DNA of 64,000 nt from Oceanospirillum beijerinckii DSM 7166 (GCF_000422425.1 NZ_KE383828.1:124001-188000), one strand, 5' to 3'. Numbered from the stretch's first letter, positions 53,521 to 62,728 are shown. Translations and numbers: made by a program. Notes: a model not told the origin generated them from the sequence alone.

Positions 53521-54495
53521 TTACTTCTTACCAGCCAGTTTTACGGTTGGGTTCACCAGACCGTAGATCAGGTCTACGATGGTATTGGTAATTACAAAGA
53601 TGGCACCTACTACAATCAGGTAGGCCACGATCAGCGGAGTGTCTACGCGGTTTACCGCTTCAAGAAACAGGAAGCCCATCCCTGGCCACTGGAATACGGT
53701 TTCGGTCAAAATGGTGTACGCCACCATGGTACCGATCTGAACACCACCGACGGTAATAACCGGCAGCATGGTATTTTTCAGAGCGTGCAGGAAATAGATA
53801 CGGCGGGTCATCAGACCTTTAGCCCAGGCAAACTTCACATACTCAGACTGCAGTACTTCCATCATTTCGGCACGGATCAGACGGATAAACAGAGGCAGCA
53901 TAATAGATGCCAGAGATACCGCCGGCAGCACCAGGTGCGACCAACCATCAGCGGTTAACAGACTGGTTTCCAGTCCTAATATTTCAACGGTGTCGCCACG
54001 GCCATAGGAGGGCATTAAGCCCAGTTCGATGGAGAAGAAATAGATCAAACCAATGGCCGTCAGGAATACAGGCACAGAGATACCGACAATACTGATACCC
54101 ATGACTGCTTTTGAAAACAAGCTTTGAGGATTAATAGCGGAATAAACCCCCAGTGGCACCGACAAACCAATAATGATTAATGATGCACCAAACACCAGTT
54201 CCAGAGTCGCTGGCAGCTTGCCTAAAATCACATCAAGCGCAGGTTCTTTGAAGAAATACGAAGTGCCCAAATCCCCCTGCAGGGCATTTTTTACAAAGCG
54301 GCCGTACTGTACTAAAAACGGATCATTCAGGCCCAGTTCATCTCTCAGAGCCTGACGCTCAGCTTCAGAAACTGACTGTCCCACCATCTCTCGTAGTGGG
54401 TCACCTAAATTATCCTGAATGGAAAAGCTGATCAGACTGATGACAAACATCACCAACACAGCTTGAGCCAGTCGTTTTATAAAAAAAGCTATCAT
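53521..54495 (-). CDS. Dipeptide/oligopeptide ABC transporter permease, DppB/OppB family
   Basis: A 324-residue permease with six predicted helices. The N-terminus (FFIKRLAQAVLVMFVISLISF) and the periplasmic loop LGLNDPFLVQYG are B-type features, and YVKFAWAKGLMTRRIYFLHA is the EAA loop. It follows the binding-protein gene after a 230-base gap with hairpins, so its expression may be lower than that of the binding protein. The next permease starts 15 bases after its stop. Confidence 0.95.
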   Translation of the reverse strand: MIAFFIKRLAQAVLVMFVISLISFSIQDNLGDPLREMVGQSVSEAERQALRDELGLNDPFLVQYGRFVKNALQGDLGTSYFFKEPALDVILGKLPATLELVFGASLIIIGLSVPLGVYSAINPQSLFSKAVMGISIVGISVPVFLTAIGLIYFFSIELGLMPSYGRGDTVEILGLETSLLTADGWSHLVLPAVSLASIMLPLFIRLIRAEMMEVLQSEYVKFAWAKGLMTRRIYFLHALKNTMLPVITVGGVQIGTMVAYTILTETVFQWPGMGFLFLEAVNRVDTPLIVAYLIVVGAIFVITNTIVDLIYGLVNPTVKLAGKK

Positions 54496-54554
54496 GGTAG
54501 TTCTGCCTTAACCACTGTGCATTCCATGCATCGGAGTTTTGTTGTAGTGCGAAG

Positions 54555-54617
54555 ACCGGTATCCGAAGATACCGGCGGATTCCAAAACCGGTGATTGCCC
54601 TAACCCAACCACCGGTT
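54555..54617. other. Two hairpins between the binding-protein and permease genes
   Basis: CCGGTATC-CGAA-GATACCGG (54555-54574) is a perfect 8-bp stem with a tetraloop. ACCGGTG and CACCGGT (54588-54617) form a second stem. Both lie in the 230-base gap after the binding-protein gene. Such stems often protect the abundant upstream mRNA and reduce read-through to the permeases. Confidence 0.6.
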
Positions 54618-54725
54618 CGAAAAGCACAGTACTGAACAGCATTCAGACTGTTGAAGAAAGAGCACTACTTTGAAGATTTATAAGAGTCGATCTTCAATAA
54701 TAGGGCTCAATCTTGTCCCTTAACC

Positions 54726-56282
54726 TTAGTCTTCTACAACCAGGTCACCCAGGTATGGGAAGTTCATTACGTTCAGCACAGGCTCAGCTTTAACTTTGCT
54801 GGAAGCGCCCCATGCCAGGTTCTGCCAGTGCAGAGGAATAAATGCGGCATCGTTGTACAGCATTTCTTCGATCTTCTGCATGATGGCAGCACGTTTCTTC
54901 GGATCAGTTTCAGCATTAGCCTGATGCATCAGCTTGTCAGCCTCAGGGCTACAGTAGTTACCGCTGTTGTATTGACCCAGGCCTGTTTCAGTATCAGGAC
55001 ATGCAGTCAGGAACTCGAAGAAGTTGTTGGAGTCTTCGGTATCTGCGTGCCAGCCAATCATCATCATGTCTGCTGCACGAGCGTCAAACTCACCCCAGTA
55101 CTGGGCTTTAGGCAGCGTCTTCAGATCAACTTTGATGTTGATCTTAGCCAGCATAGAAGCAACAGCCTGCGCGATCTTCTCGTCGTTCACGTAACGGTTG
55201 TTTGGCGCCATCATAGTGATGCTGAAACCGTTTTCATAACCGGCTTCTTTCATCAGCTGTTTCGCTTTTTTCAGATCGTAACGAGGCATCAGCGCTTCGT
55301 TATGACCCAGGTAACCCCAAGGACTCATTTGAGCCGCAGGCGTTGCAAAACCTTTCATGATTTTCTTAACGATACCCTTCTGGTTGATCGCATAAGCGAT
55401 TGCCTGACGGACACGGGCGTCTTTAAAGGCTTCAACGCGTTCCTGATTCATCTGGAAAGTGATGATACGGGTACCGCCCATGGTGATCAGATCGATGCCT
55501 TCTTTTTTGGCAATACGATTGTGATCTGTTGGTGGTACAGGCGCGATAAAATCAACGTCACCGGACAGCAGAGCGGCAACACGGGTTGGCGCTTCTTTAA
55601 TCGGCGTCAGGATAATCTTGTCAACGTTACCTGGAGAGTTTACATCCCAGTAGTTGCTGTTACGGGTAAACTCAACTTTTACACCCTGCTGACGGTAAGT
55701 CACAGTGTAAGGACCAGTACCAGACAGCTGACGGGACGCAAAAGAGTTACCGTGTTTAACCAGCTTGTCTTTTGGCTCACCATTCGCGTCATTACCTGAG
55801 TAGTACTTACTATCCATTGGGAACAGGTAAGTTACGTTATTCAGTACCAGAGGGAATGGCTTAGCAGTCTTCAGATCGATAGTATGATCATCAACCACTT
55901 TCAGCTCGGTAAAAGGGGCGAAGATGCCTTTAAAGTCAGGAGAGTTACGCAGACGGTTGAAAGTGAATACGACATCTTTCGCAGTGAAGTCGTTACCAGA
56001 GTGGAACTTAACACCTTTACGCAGATGGAAACGCATGGTCAGTGGATCAACACGCTCCCACTTTTCCGCCAGACGCGGTTCAAAACCCAATTTTTTGTCC
56101 CAACGAATCAGGGGGTCAAAGGTCATGTGAGATAATTGCAGGGTGCCACCAGACAGCTGCTCATGTGGGTCAAGTGACACAGGGTCAGCGTCGTATGCCA
56201 TCTTCAGCGTTGCTGCGTTCGCGCTAGCCACCAGACCCAGGCTTAATGCTGCGCCTGCCAGCAGGGATACCGTTTTTTTCAT
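54726..56282 (-). CDS. Peptide ABC transporter substrate-binding protein, DppA/OppA family (SBP_bac_5)
   Basis: A periplasmic binding protein of 518 residues. The signal sequence ends near ASANA. YDADPVSLDPHEQLSGGT and RFHLRKGVKFHSGNDFTAKDV are the family 5 signature regions. Two Cys in the region CPDTETGLGQYNSGNYC probably form a disulphide, as in DppA. The ATG at 56282 was chosen over an upstream TTG because it gives a normal signal peptide and CGGGA lies before it. It is the first gene of the transporter-carboxypeptidase operon. Confidence 0.94.
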   Translation of the reverse strand: MKKTVSLLAGAALSLGLVASANAATLKMAYDADPVSLDPHEQLSGGTLQLSHMTFDPLIRWDKKLGFEPRLAEKWERVDPLTMRFHLRKGVKFHSGNDFTAKDVVFTFNRLRNSPDFKGIFAPFTELKVVDDHTIDLKTAKPFPLVLNNVTYLFPMDSKYYSGNDANGEPKDKLVKHGNSFASRQLSGTGPYTVTYRQQGVKVEFTRNSNYWDVNSPGNVDKIILTPIKEAPTRVAALLSGDVDFIAPVPPTDHNRIAKKEGIDLITMGGTRIITFQMNQERVEAFKDARVRQAIAYAINQKGIVKKIMKGFATPAAQMSPWGYLGHNEALMPRYDLKKAKQLMKEAGYENGFSITMMAPNNRYVNDEKIAQAVASMLAKINIKVDLKTLPKAQYWGEFDARAADMMMIGWHADTEDSNNFFEFLTACPDTETGLGQYNSGNYCSPEADKLMHQANAETDPKKRAAIMQKIEEMLYNDAAFIPLHWQNLAWGASSKVKAEPVLNVMNFPYLGDLVVED

Positions 56283-56741
56283 TGTGTTGTCCCGTTTCGT
56301 TGTTATTAACAAGTCAGGCTCAACAATGCGATTCTATTTGTCCGACTCACTTTTTGTCTGACACACACTGTTTAGCTGTGACTTGCTTCTGAGTTGCAGA
56401 AGTGATTCACCTTTGGGAGCAAGGCGTCACACACCTGTAATCAGAAAAAAGTCTAATTGATGATTTCAGGACTACCAATTGGAATAACGAAACAGGCTAT
56501 ACACTATTTAAATACTGACAAATCAAAGATCTGTATAGGCACCATTACACAGCACATCATGCTACGATAAGCGTCATATTGGTGCAAAAAGCAGAACTTT
56601 CAACCATTGCCCCGGCATTTTCTCTGCAAAACACCTTACTTCTCAGTGCTCAGCATAACTGAATTAATTGCCACTTCAGGCTAACGGTTTTATGATGCGC
56701 CCAGTTTTGATCTTGCAATCAGTCAATAAAGTGATACATAA
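56283..56741. promoter_or_regulatory. Divergent intergenic region between the peptide operon and yacL
   Basis: This 459-base stretch has no plausible gene. It must hold promoters for the strongly expressed binding-protein gene and for yacL. GCACCATT (56539) and ATTGGTGC (56578) are inverted half-sites about 31 bases apart. They recall NtrC half-sites but are too far apart for the usual 17-bp operator, so this is only a weak hint of nitrogen control. Confidence 0.35.
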
Positions 56742-57119
56742 ATGGAATACGATTTTATTCGCGATAAAGATGGTGCTTTTAGTGTTGAGCTCTCTATGGA
56801 GCATCTGGTGATCGGCCACTGGCTAAACACCGAATTAGCAGCTGATAGCGACAAAATCCTTAACTTTATTGACGACATCAAGCAGTTCAAAAATAGCGCT
56901 GATCATGAAAAAGCCTATGTCGGCCAAGAGTACACCCTACTACTAACCCCTGAAGATGCAGAGGTTACCGCCAATGCATTGCATATGAAATCTGATCAAT
57001 TTAATGACCTGCTACAGGAAGAAGGCCTACACGAGGATGATGAGCTGAGCAGAGCACTCTGCGGCTTGGATGATCTACAGTTTCTTTTGCAGGATTGGTT
57101 AGAATTCATCCAGAACTGA
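56742..57119 (+). CDS. yacL: UPF0231 family protein YacL
   Basis: The product has 125 acidic residues and matches the UPF0231/YacL family of gammaproteobacteria in length and in the blocks MEYDFIRDKDGAFSVELSME (N-terminus) and YTLLLTPEDAEV. The biochemical role of the family is not established. It is transcribed from the plus strand ahead of the HIT gene, 68 bases away, and the two may share a transcript. Confidence 0.88.
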   Translation: MEYDFIRDKDGAFSVELSMEHLVIGHWLNTELAADSDKILNFIDDIKQFKNSADHEKAYVGQEYTLLLTPEDAEVTANALHMKSDQFNDLLQEEGLHEDDELSRALCGLDDLQFLLQDWLEFIQN

Positions 57120-57187
57120 AGCCGTATTTGTAAGATTTTCTCGATTATAAAAACCGATCCAGCGTTGCATCAGTCTTAGGAGTTATC

Positions 57188-57616
57188 ATGTTCACATTAC
57201 ATACCCGCCTGGAAGAAGACACCTTTCCTGTAGCCGATTTGCCGTTATGCCGTTTATGTATGATGAATGACCGCCGCTTTCCCTGGTTTATTTTAATACC
57301 ACGCATCGGCGGTATTACCGAGATATATCAACTGGAAGCAGACGATCGTCAACAACTGATGAATGAATCCTGCGCTTTAGCCGAAGCTCTGATGGTCGCT
57401 TTTGATGGCCATAAGATGAATGTGGCGGCTTTAGGTAACATGGTACCCCAACTGCACATTCATCACGTAGTACGCCAGCCAGATGATTCAGCCTGGCCTG
57501 CACCAATTTGGGGGGGTGGCGCTCCTGAAGCGATGGAGCCAGAACTGATTGAGCAGCGTATGGCGCAGCTCCTCTACCACCTGGAAGTTAAAATTCCAAA
57601 TCTAGTCAAAGTCTAA
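57188..57616 (+). CDS. HIT-domain (histidine triad) protein
   Basis: The product has 142 residues of the histidine triad superfamily, which hydrolyses or transfers nucleoside phosphates. The signature is QLHIHHVVR, so the first His of the usual HxHxHxx is a Gln, a form seen in a bacterial subfamily. CRLCMMNDRRFPWFILIPR is the N-terminal region, with Cys residues that could bind zinc. The substrate is unknown. AGGAG lies before the ATG. Confidence 0.88.
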   Translation: MFTLHTRLEEDTFPVADLPLCRLCMMNDRRFPWFILIPRIGGITEIYQLEADDRQQLMNESCALAEALMVAFDGHKMNVAALGNMVPQLHIHHVVRQPDDSAWPAPIWGGGAPEAMEPELIEQRMAQLLYHLEVKIPNLVKV

Positions 57617-57763
57617 GAGGCTCATCAGATCCAAATCTCCCTGGTTTTCGTAACAGTTTTTACTATGTGTAAGGCCGGTTAATATCAACATTCGGCCTTA
57701 ATAGACTAAGCGCACCAACTTCGATTGATGCCCCCACTTGATCTTCAAAGCGCGACCGATGTT

Positions 57764-59050
57764 ATGAAAATTCGTTTTATTAACCAGCTTCAGGATCTTT
57801 CCATAGAACAATGGCAACAGCTTCAGCATGATGGCAACCCCTTTATGCGACGAGAGTTCCTACTGGCTTTGGAGTTATCTGGTGCGGCCAGTGAAAAAAG
57901 CGGCTGGCAGCCTATGCATCTGGTTCTGGAAGATGATCAAGGCCTGGCTGGCTTTATGCCTCTGTACCTGAAAAATCATTCTTACGGTGAATATGTCTTT
58001 GATTGGGCTTGGGCCGACGCCTATGAACGCTATGGTTTGGCCTATTATCCGAAACTGGTTAGCGCTGTACCCTACACGCCCAGCCAGGGACAGCGAATCC
58101 TGCTAAGAAAAGGTATACAGCCAAACGATTGCATTCCACTGATACTAAAAGAGATCAAGAAACAAGCGAATCAACTGGGAGCATCTTCCTGGCATCTACT
58201 GTTTCCATCTGAGGATGAAAACCAAAGCCTGGAAAATACCGGCACACTGACTCGCTTGAACTGCCAATTCCATTGGTTTAATCGTGATAATTGGCAGGAT
58301 TTTGAGCAATTTCTAGGCAGCTTTAGCTCCAGAAAACGCAAAAATGTACGCCAGGAAAGGCGTAAGATCGGGCAACAAAGCCTGACACTTCAACGTATTC
58401 CTGGTACTGAGATCACCCAGGTACAGTTGGATCACTTCTACCGCTGCTACCATATCACCTATCTGCAACGGGGACGTCGTGGTTACCTGAATAAGGCTTT
58501 TTTCCAGCATTTATTAGACACCATGCCAGAACAGATGATGCTGGTGATCGCAGAACATCATTTCCATGCCAATAACGAACACAGCAGCATGAGCCATAAC
58601 AGGTCCCACACCGAGGCAAACAGTAATCAGCACAACCCTGGAGATAATCAAGCAGACTCAGAAGCCATTCAAGATACGCATGATGAACCATCCGAATCAA
58701 ATGACATGGTGACGCGGCCAGTGGCTGCAGCACTGTTTTTCCATGATGCAGAATCTCTATACGGTCGCTATTGGGGCAGTGTGGTTGATGCCGACTGTTT
58801 GCACTTTGAAGCCTGTTATTATCAGGGCATTGAGTTCTGCCTGGAGAAGGGTCTTAAACATTTTGATCCAGGTACTCAGGGCGAGCATAAAATAAGCCGG
58901 GGTTTTAAGCCTATCATCACCTGCTCTAATCACTGGGTAGCCGAAGAAGGCTTCCAGGATACTCTAAAACAGTTTGTGCAGGAAGAAGCCGAGCATACCT
59001 TCCGCTACGCCCAGGAAGCAGAAAACCTGCTGCCATTTAAGCAGGTATAA
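57764..59050 (+). CDS. DUF482/GNAT-superfamily (FemAB-like) protein
   Basis: The product has 428 residues and belongs to the DUF482 family with an acetyltransferase-like fold, which resembles FemAB peptidyltransferases. GDPFMRREFL-like NPFMRREFLLALE, FDWAWADAYERYG, RKNVRQERRK and FDPGTQGEHKISRGF are family blocks. An unusual hydrophilic insert rich in His, Asn, Ser, Asp and Glu (about residues 277-325) interrupts the region after MPEQMMLVIA. An ATG at 57728 in the same frame is possible, but the ATG at 57764 gives the conserved N-terminus MKIRFIN. The substrate is unknown. Confidence 0.85.
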   Translation: MKIRFINQLQDLSIEQWQQLQHDGNPFMRREFLLALELSGAASEKSGWQPMHLVLEDDQGLAGFMPLYLKNHSYGEYVFDWAWADAYERYGLAYYPKLVSAVPYTPSQGQRILLRKGIQPNDCIPLILKEIKKQANQLGASSWHLLFPSEDENQSLENTGTLTRLNCQFHWFNRDNWQDFEQFLGSFSSRKRKNVRQERRKIGQQSLTLQRIPGTEITQVQLDHFYRCYHITYLQRGRRGYLNKAFFQHLLDTMPEQMMLVIAEHHFHANNEHSSMSHNRSHTEANSNQHNPGDNQADSEAIQDTHDEPSESNDMVTRPVAAALFFHDAESLYGRYWGSVVDADCLHFEACYYQGIEFCLEKGLKHFDPGTQGEHKISRGFKPIITCSNHWVAEEGFQDTLKQFVQEEAEHTFRYAQEAENLLPFKQV

Positions 59051-59088
59051 GAAAACTTTCAACCTGTTATAACCCTATCTTTTACCTA

Positions 59089-60057
59089 TTAACGTGTCAT
59101 TTTCTTAACAAAAACAACAACAAATAAGGCAAGCGTAAAACTGCCGATAAAAGCCTCTCCTCCGGCAAACAACCGGCTCCAGCCATTGGGAGTGATATCA
59201 CCAAAGCCGAGAGTGGTAAAAGTAACCGCACTAAAATAGAGCGCATTTAAGAAGTTCTCGATATTTTGCAAGACAGGAAGATCACTACTGAACTTCACCA
59301 GATTGCCACCATCATTAACCCCATTAAGAAAATACGCTACAGCAAAGGCCAGGATCAGAAAAACCGAGAAAAATATAATCCTAAGCGGCCTTTCACCATA
59401 ACCACAAAAAAGATCTACAGTCCGCGAAACAAAACGCGACATGGAGTAATAAGGCATCTGTAGACGACGCATCACCATCTCACGACGGAAGAAATACCCC
59501 GCCTGCTCAAACAACCCTTCATGCTCCAGCACTCGGCGCAAGTTCCGATACACCTCTTCTGCCTGTTCAAGATAATCCTGCCTGTCAGCAAGATCCTTAC
59601 TGGCATGAGCCATCTTCTCTTGAAGCACATAGTGCCCCCATTGGATATTATCCAGACGGGCATCTTCGAGCCTTGTCCCCAATAGATTGGCATCTTCCAA
59701 GTTGGCACAGTGAAGATTCGCCCCTCTTAAATCAGCTTTCATAAGTGAAGCATGCTGCAAATTGGCGTTAAACAAATGAGCCTTTTGCATATTGGCACGA
59801 TAAAAGTCACTGTAACTCAGGTCATAACCTTGCTTACAACCATGATTGACCAAATTGATATCAGACAGATCAGTTCTTCTTAGTGAGACTCCCTGCATGG
59901 GTAGGTTTGTTTTGGCCCTGGTTTCTAATTTATCTTTCAAATCAGTACGATCCTTAACCTGGTCGCTGTTATGCCAATAACATCGACCATCATATTCTGC
60001 CGATTCAGTGCAAGGTAAGCCATCAGGGCTAATGTATTTACAACGAGGTTCAATCAT
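59089..60057 (-). CDS. Pentapeptide-repeat protein fused to a two-helix potassium-channel-like module
   Basis: The product has 322 residues. The N-terminus carries a candidate zinc site, C6, C16, C26 and H29. Residues about 58-135 are A(D/N)Lxx pentapeptide repeats. A coiled region follows, then two membrane helices at about 226-246 and 300-320. Between them is the pore loop with selectivity-filter-like TTLGFGDI. The TxGFGD form matches two-TM potassium channels. It may be a gated channel with a cytosolic quadrilateral beta-helix as sensor. The gene stands alone and converges with DUF482. Confidence 0.85.
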   Translation of the reverse strand: MIEPRCKYISPDGLPCTESAEYDGRCYWHNSDQVKDRTDLKDKLETRAKTNLPMQGVSLRRTDLSDINLVNHGCKQGYDLSYSDFYRANMQKAHLFNANLQHASLMKADLRGANLHCANLEDANLLGTRLEDARLDNIQWGHYVLQEKMAHASKDLADRQDYLEQAEEVYRNLRRVLEHEGLFEQAGYFFRREMVMRRLQMPYYSMSRFVSRTVDLFCGYGERPLRIIFFSVFLILAFAVAYFLNGVNDGGNLVKFSSDLPVLQNIENFLNALYFSAVTFTTLGFGDITPNGWSRLFAGGEAFIGSFTLALFVVVFVKKMTR

Positions 60058-60293
60058 TTATCATCTCTTTGCGCAACATCCTGTTACACAGTGTTGTCAG
60101 GCAGGACTAAAGTTGCAAGAAGAAGTGGTAAAATAACGCTTGATTTGATCAATGAGTTTAAAGTCACAGCCCTGCCGATCTTTATGATCGGCATGGAAAA
60201 TCCAAGCCAGACTTTTAGTTCAGGCTCAGGCTTTGATAGAATCATTTAAAATTCAAGGCCCTGCAGAGGCTCCCACAAGATTACAAGGATATT

Positions 60294-60938
60294 ATGTTGA
60301 AAAAGTTATTTTTAAGCATTTTACTGCTGACTTTTCTCACAGGCTGTCAAAGCGCCTACTACTCAGCAATGGAACAGGTTGGTGTTCATAAAAGAGATAT
60401 TCTGGTAGACAGGGTTGATAGCGCCAAAGAGTCTCAGGAGGAAGCACAGGAACAGTTCAAGAGTGCGTTAGAGCAGTATAAAGCTGTCGTGAACTTTGAC
60501 GGTGGCGAGCTGGAAGGCATGTATAACCGCCTTGAAGGTGAATATGAAGACAGTAAATCAGCCGCAGAGTCAGTGACTAAGCATATTGATCGTGTTGAGG
60601 ATGTTGCTGAAGCTCTGTTCGAAGAATGGCAGGAAGAACTAACACAATACAACAATGCGAGTCTGCGCCGCCAAAGTGAACGCCAACTCCGTGATACCAA
60701 GCGCCGCTACAAAAGCCTGATCAGCTCCATGCGCAAAGCTGAACGTCGTATGGAACCGGTATTGGTTGCACTGAACGACAATGTGCTATATCTGAAGCAC
60801 AACTTGAATGCCCGTGCTATCGGTGCGTTAAAAGGTGAGCTGAATGCTATACGCCAGGATGTGGATGTACTGATTCGTGATATGCAAACCGCTATCAATG
60901 AATCCAACCGCTTTATCAAAGAACTTGAAAGTAAGTAA
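60294..60938 (+). CDS. DUF2959 lipoprotein
   Basis: The product has 214 residues with a lipoprotein signal, lipobox LTGC and lipid Cys at 18. The rest is charged and almost wholly helical, with long coiled-coil stretches, as in the DUF2959 family found in marine gammaproteobacteria. MEQVGVHKRDILVDRVDSAK is the conserved N-terminal block of that family. No function is known. AAGGAT lies before the ATG. A strong hairpin follows the stop, so it is probably transcribed alone. Confidence 0.88.
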   Translation: MLKKLFLSILLLTFLTGCQSAYYSAMEQVGVHKRDILVDRVDSAKESQEEAQEQFKSALEQYKAVVNFDGGELEGMYNRLEGEYEDSKSAAESVTKHIDRVEDVAEALFEEWQEELTQYNNASLRRQSERQLRDTKRRYKSLISSMRKAERRMEPVLVALNDNVLYLKHNLNARAIGALKGELNAIRQDVDVLIRDMQTAINESNRFIKELESK

Positions 60939-60966
60939 GTCTGCAAAATAAACCAAAGATAGTCTC

Positions 60967-60996
60967 GTAGTGTCCGGCCAGCTGTACGGACACTAC
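60967..60996 (+). terminator. Hairpin after the DUF2959 gene
   Basis: GTAGTGTCCG and CGGACACTAC are perfect inverted copies around a 10-base loop, 28 bases beyond the stop. No T tract follows, so it may act as a factor-aided terminator. Confidence 0.6.
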
Positions 60997-61560
60997 AAGA
61001 GCACCTCTCCATATTCTGTGCCTACAGTCCAAATGCAGTAAGCGCTTAACGGCAACAAGACAGGCTCTCCTACTTATTTGACTTTTTTCGCTACAGCTTC
61101 AACATAAGTCCTGCAGCATTCCCAGCTCTGGCGTTTATTCCAAATGAAACTTTTTCTCAGCAACAAATGAGTCTACGCCATATTTTTCATACACCTCTAA
61201 CTTTTTTAGCCATAATATTCTATGGGTGATGTGAATTAAAACTTAATCAAAAGCTAATCCATTGAACTATATCAGCCTTTTAGCCTTATAAAAGATAAGG
61301 CATAAGAGGAAAAACTTTGAAATAGTATCTTTTTGGTTGATTTTACTCACATTTTTCCACAAAATCTGATAGATAGCGTACTCTATAACTAGCAAGTCTG
61401 CCTTACAGTCTTTCGGGCTGTAATGACTTAATGGAAAAACACCTACAGCAAACCTACCTTTTATTGCAGTAGGAGAAAGCTCGCTATCAAACTACTATTT
61501 TACTCATGTCAACTGGAATGGGTCTAAACTGAAGCAGTATAACCGGTGTATAGCCGGTAA

Positions 61561-61598
61561 TGAGCCAGCTTAAAAAAGACATTTTTAAAACTGGCTCA
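61561..61598 (+). promoter_or_regulatory. Leader hairpin before the TAXI binding-protein gene
   Basis: TGAGCCAG (61561) pairs with CTGGCTCA (ending 61598), and the AAAAA/TTTTT segments inside can extend the stem. It lies about 50 bases upstream of the ATG, probably in the 5' untranslated RNA. A role in mRNA stability or control is possible but not shown. Confidence 0.45.
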
Positions 61599-61649
61599 AC
61601 TGAGCACGATCTTAATTTGTCCAAGAAGCATAATAAAAAGGAAGCATTT

Positions 61650-62624
61650 ATGAAATTTACCAAGAAATTGCTGACAGGTATGGCATTTGCTGCATCCGCG
61701 GGTATTGCAACCGCTGCCAGTGCCGCTGACACCCGCTTTATTTCTATTGGTACAGGTGGTGTAACCGGTGTTTACTACCCTACGGGTGGTGCTATCTGTC
61801 GCCTGGTAAACAAAGATCGAAAAGATCACGGCATCCGCTGTTCAGTAGAAAGTACCGGTGGTTCTGTATACAACATCAATACCATTCGCGCTGGTGAGTT
61901 AGAGATGGGCGTGGCTCAGTCTGACTGGCAGTATCATGCCTATAACGGTACCAGTAAGTTTGCGGATAAAGGGGCATTCAAAGAGCTGCGCGCGGTATTC
62001 TCTGTACACCCAGAACCTTTCACTGTTGTCGCGCGTGCTGACGCCGGCATCAAAAATTTTAAAGACCTGAAAGGTAAGCGGGTTAATATCGGCAACCCAG
62101 GTTCAGGCCAGCGTGGCACCATGGAAGTGCTAATGGCAGAGATGGGCTGGTCCAAGTCTGATTTCAGCCTGGCTTCCGAGCTGAAAGCTGCTGAGCAATC
62201 CAAAGCACTGTGTGATAACAAAATTGATGCGATGATTTACACCGTTGGCCATCCAAGCGGTTCCATCAAGGAAGCAACCACTTCCTGTGATAGCGTCATT
62301 GTAGAAGTATCCGGTAAGACTGTAGACAACCTGGTCAGTGCTAATGACTTCTATCGTACTGCGACCATTCCTGGCGGTATGTACCGCGGCACTCCAAATG
62401 ACACCAAGACCTTTGGTGTGGGCGCAACGTTCGTAACCTCTGCCAACGTGCCTGACGATGTGGTTTATACCGTTGTTAAGTCGGTATTTGAAAACTTCGC
62501 GACCTTCAAAAAGCTGCATCCGGCGTTTGCTAACCTGAAAAAAGAAGAGATGGTTAAAGACGGTCTGTCTGCCCCTCTGCATCCAGGCGCTGCTAAGTAC
62601 TACAAAGAAGCAGGTCTGATGTAA
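61650..62624 (+). CDS. TAXI-family TRAP transporter solute-binding protein
   Basis: A periplasmic binding protein of 324 residues. The signal sequence ends near [24 protein letters not shown] is the TAXI signature. Family members bind glutamate, glutamine or other small carboxylates, but the solute here cannot be told. The ATG at 61650 was chosen over an upstream in-frame start because AAGGAAG lies at perfect distance and it gives a normal signal peptide. Four Cys in the mature part could pair. The membrane subunit gene follows after a hairpin. Confidence 0.94.
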   Translation: MKFTKKLLTGMAFAASAGIATAASAADTRFISIGTGGVTGVYYPTGGAICRLVNKDRKDHGIRCSVESTGGSVYNINTIRAGELEMGVAQSDWQYHAYNGTSKFADKGAFKELRAVFSVHPEPFTVVARADAGIKNFKDLKGKRVNIGNPGSGQRGTMEVLMAEMGWSKSDFSLASELKAAEQSKALCDNKIDAMIYTVGHPSGSIKEATTSCDSVIVEVSGKTVDNLVSANDFYRTATIPGGMYRGTPNDTKTFGVGATFVTSANVPDDVVYTVVKSVFENFATFKKLHPAFANLKKEEMVKDGLSAPLHPGAAKYYKEAGLM

Positions 62625-62651
62625 TACCCCATGATTGCAGGTTTGCTGCTT

Positions 62652-62681
62652 AATGCTACTGCTGGAGACGGCAGTAGCATT
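62652..62681 (+). other. Hairpin between the TRAP binding-protein and permease genes
   Basis: AATGCTACTGC and GCAGTAGCATT pair perfectly around an 8-base loop in the 104-base gap, 27 bases after the stop. It resembles stems that let a binding protein be made in excess over its membrane partner. Confidence 0.6.
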
Positions 62682-62728
62682 CTTATATGGAGCAGCAGGA
62701 TTTAATCCCTTCACCATGGAGTTATGTC

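Larger units (their letters stand above)
60939..61649. promoter_or_regulatory. Long intergenic region before the TRAP transporter operon
   Basis: Beyond the terminator-like hairpin this 711-base stretch holds no convincing gene. It contains a hairpin TTACAGTC/GGCTGTAA (61403-61423) and a larger stem at 61561-61598 (TGAGCCAG with CTGGCTCA, A/T-rich inner part) about 50 bases before the binding-protein ATG. The region is long enough for a small RNA or a structured leader, but none is recognised. Confidence 0.45.

Noticed and set aside
54828-55799. A 323-residue open frame on the plus strand
   Set aside because: It is antisense to the peptide-binding protein gene, which has a full signal peptide and family motifs.
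56539-56585. NtrC operator and sigma-54 promoter before the peptide-binding protein gene
   Set aside because: The half-sites are about twice as far apart as in known NtrC sites, and no TGGCAC-N5-TTGC element was found.
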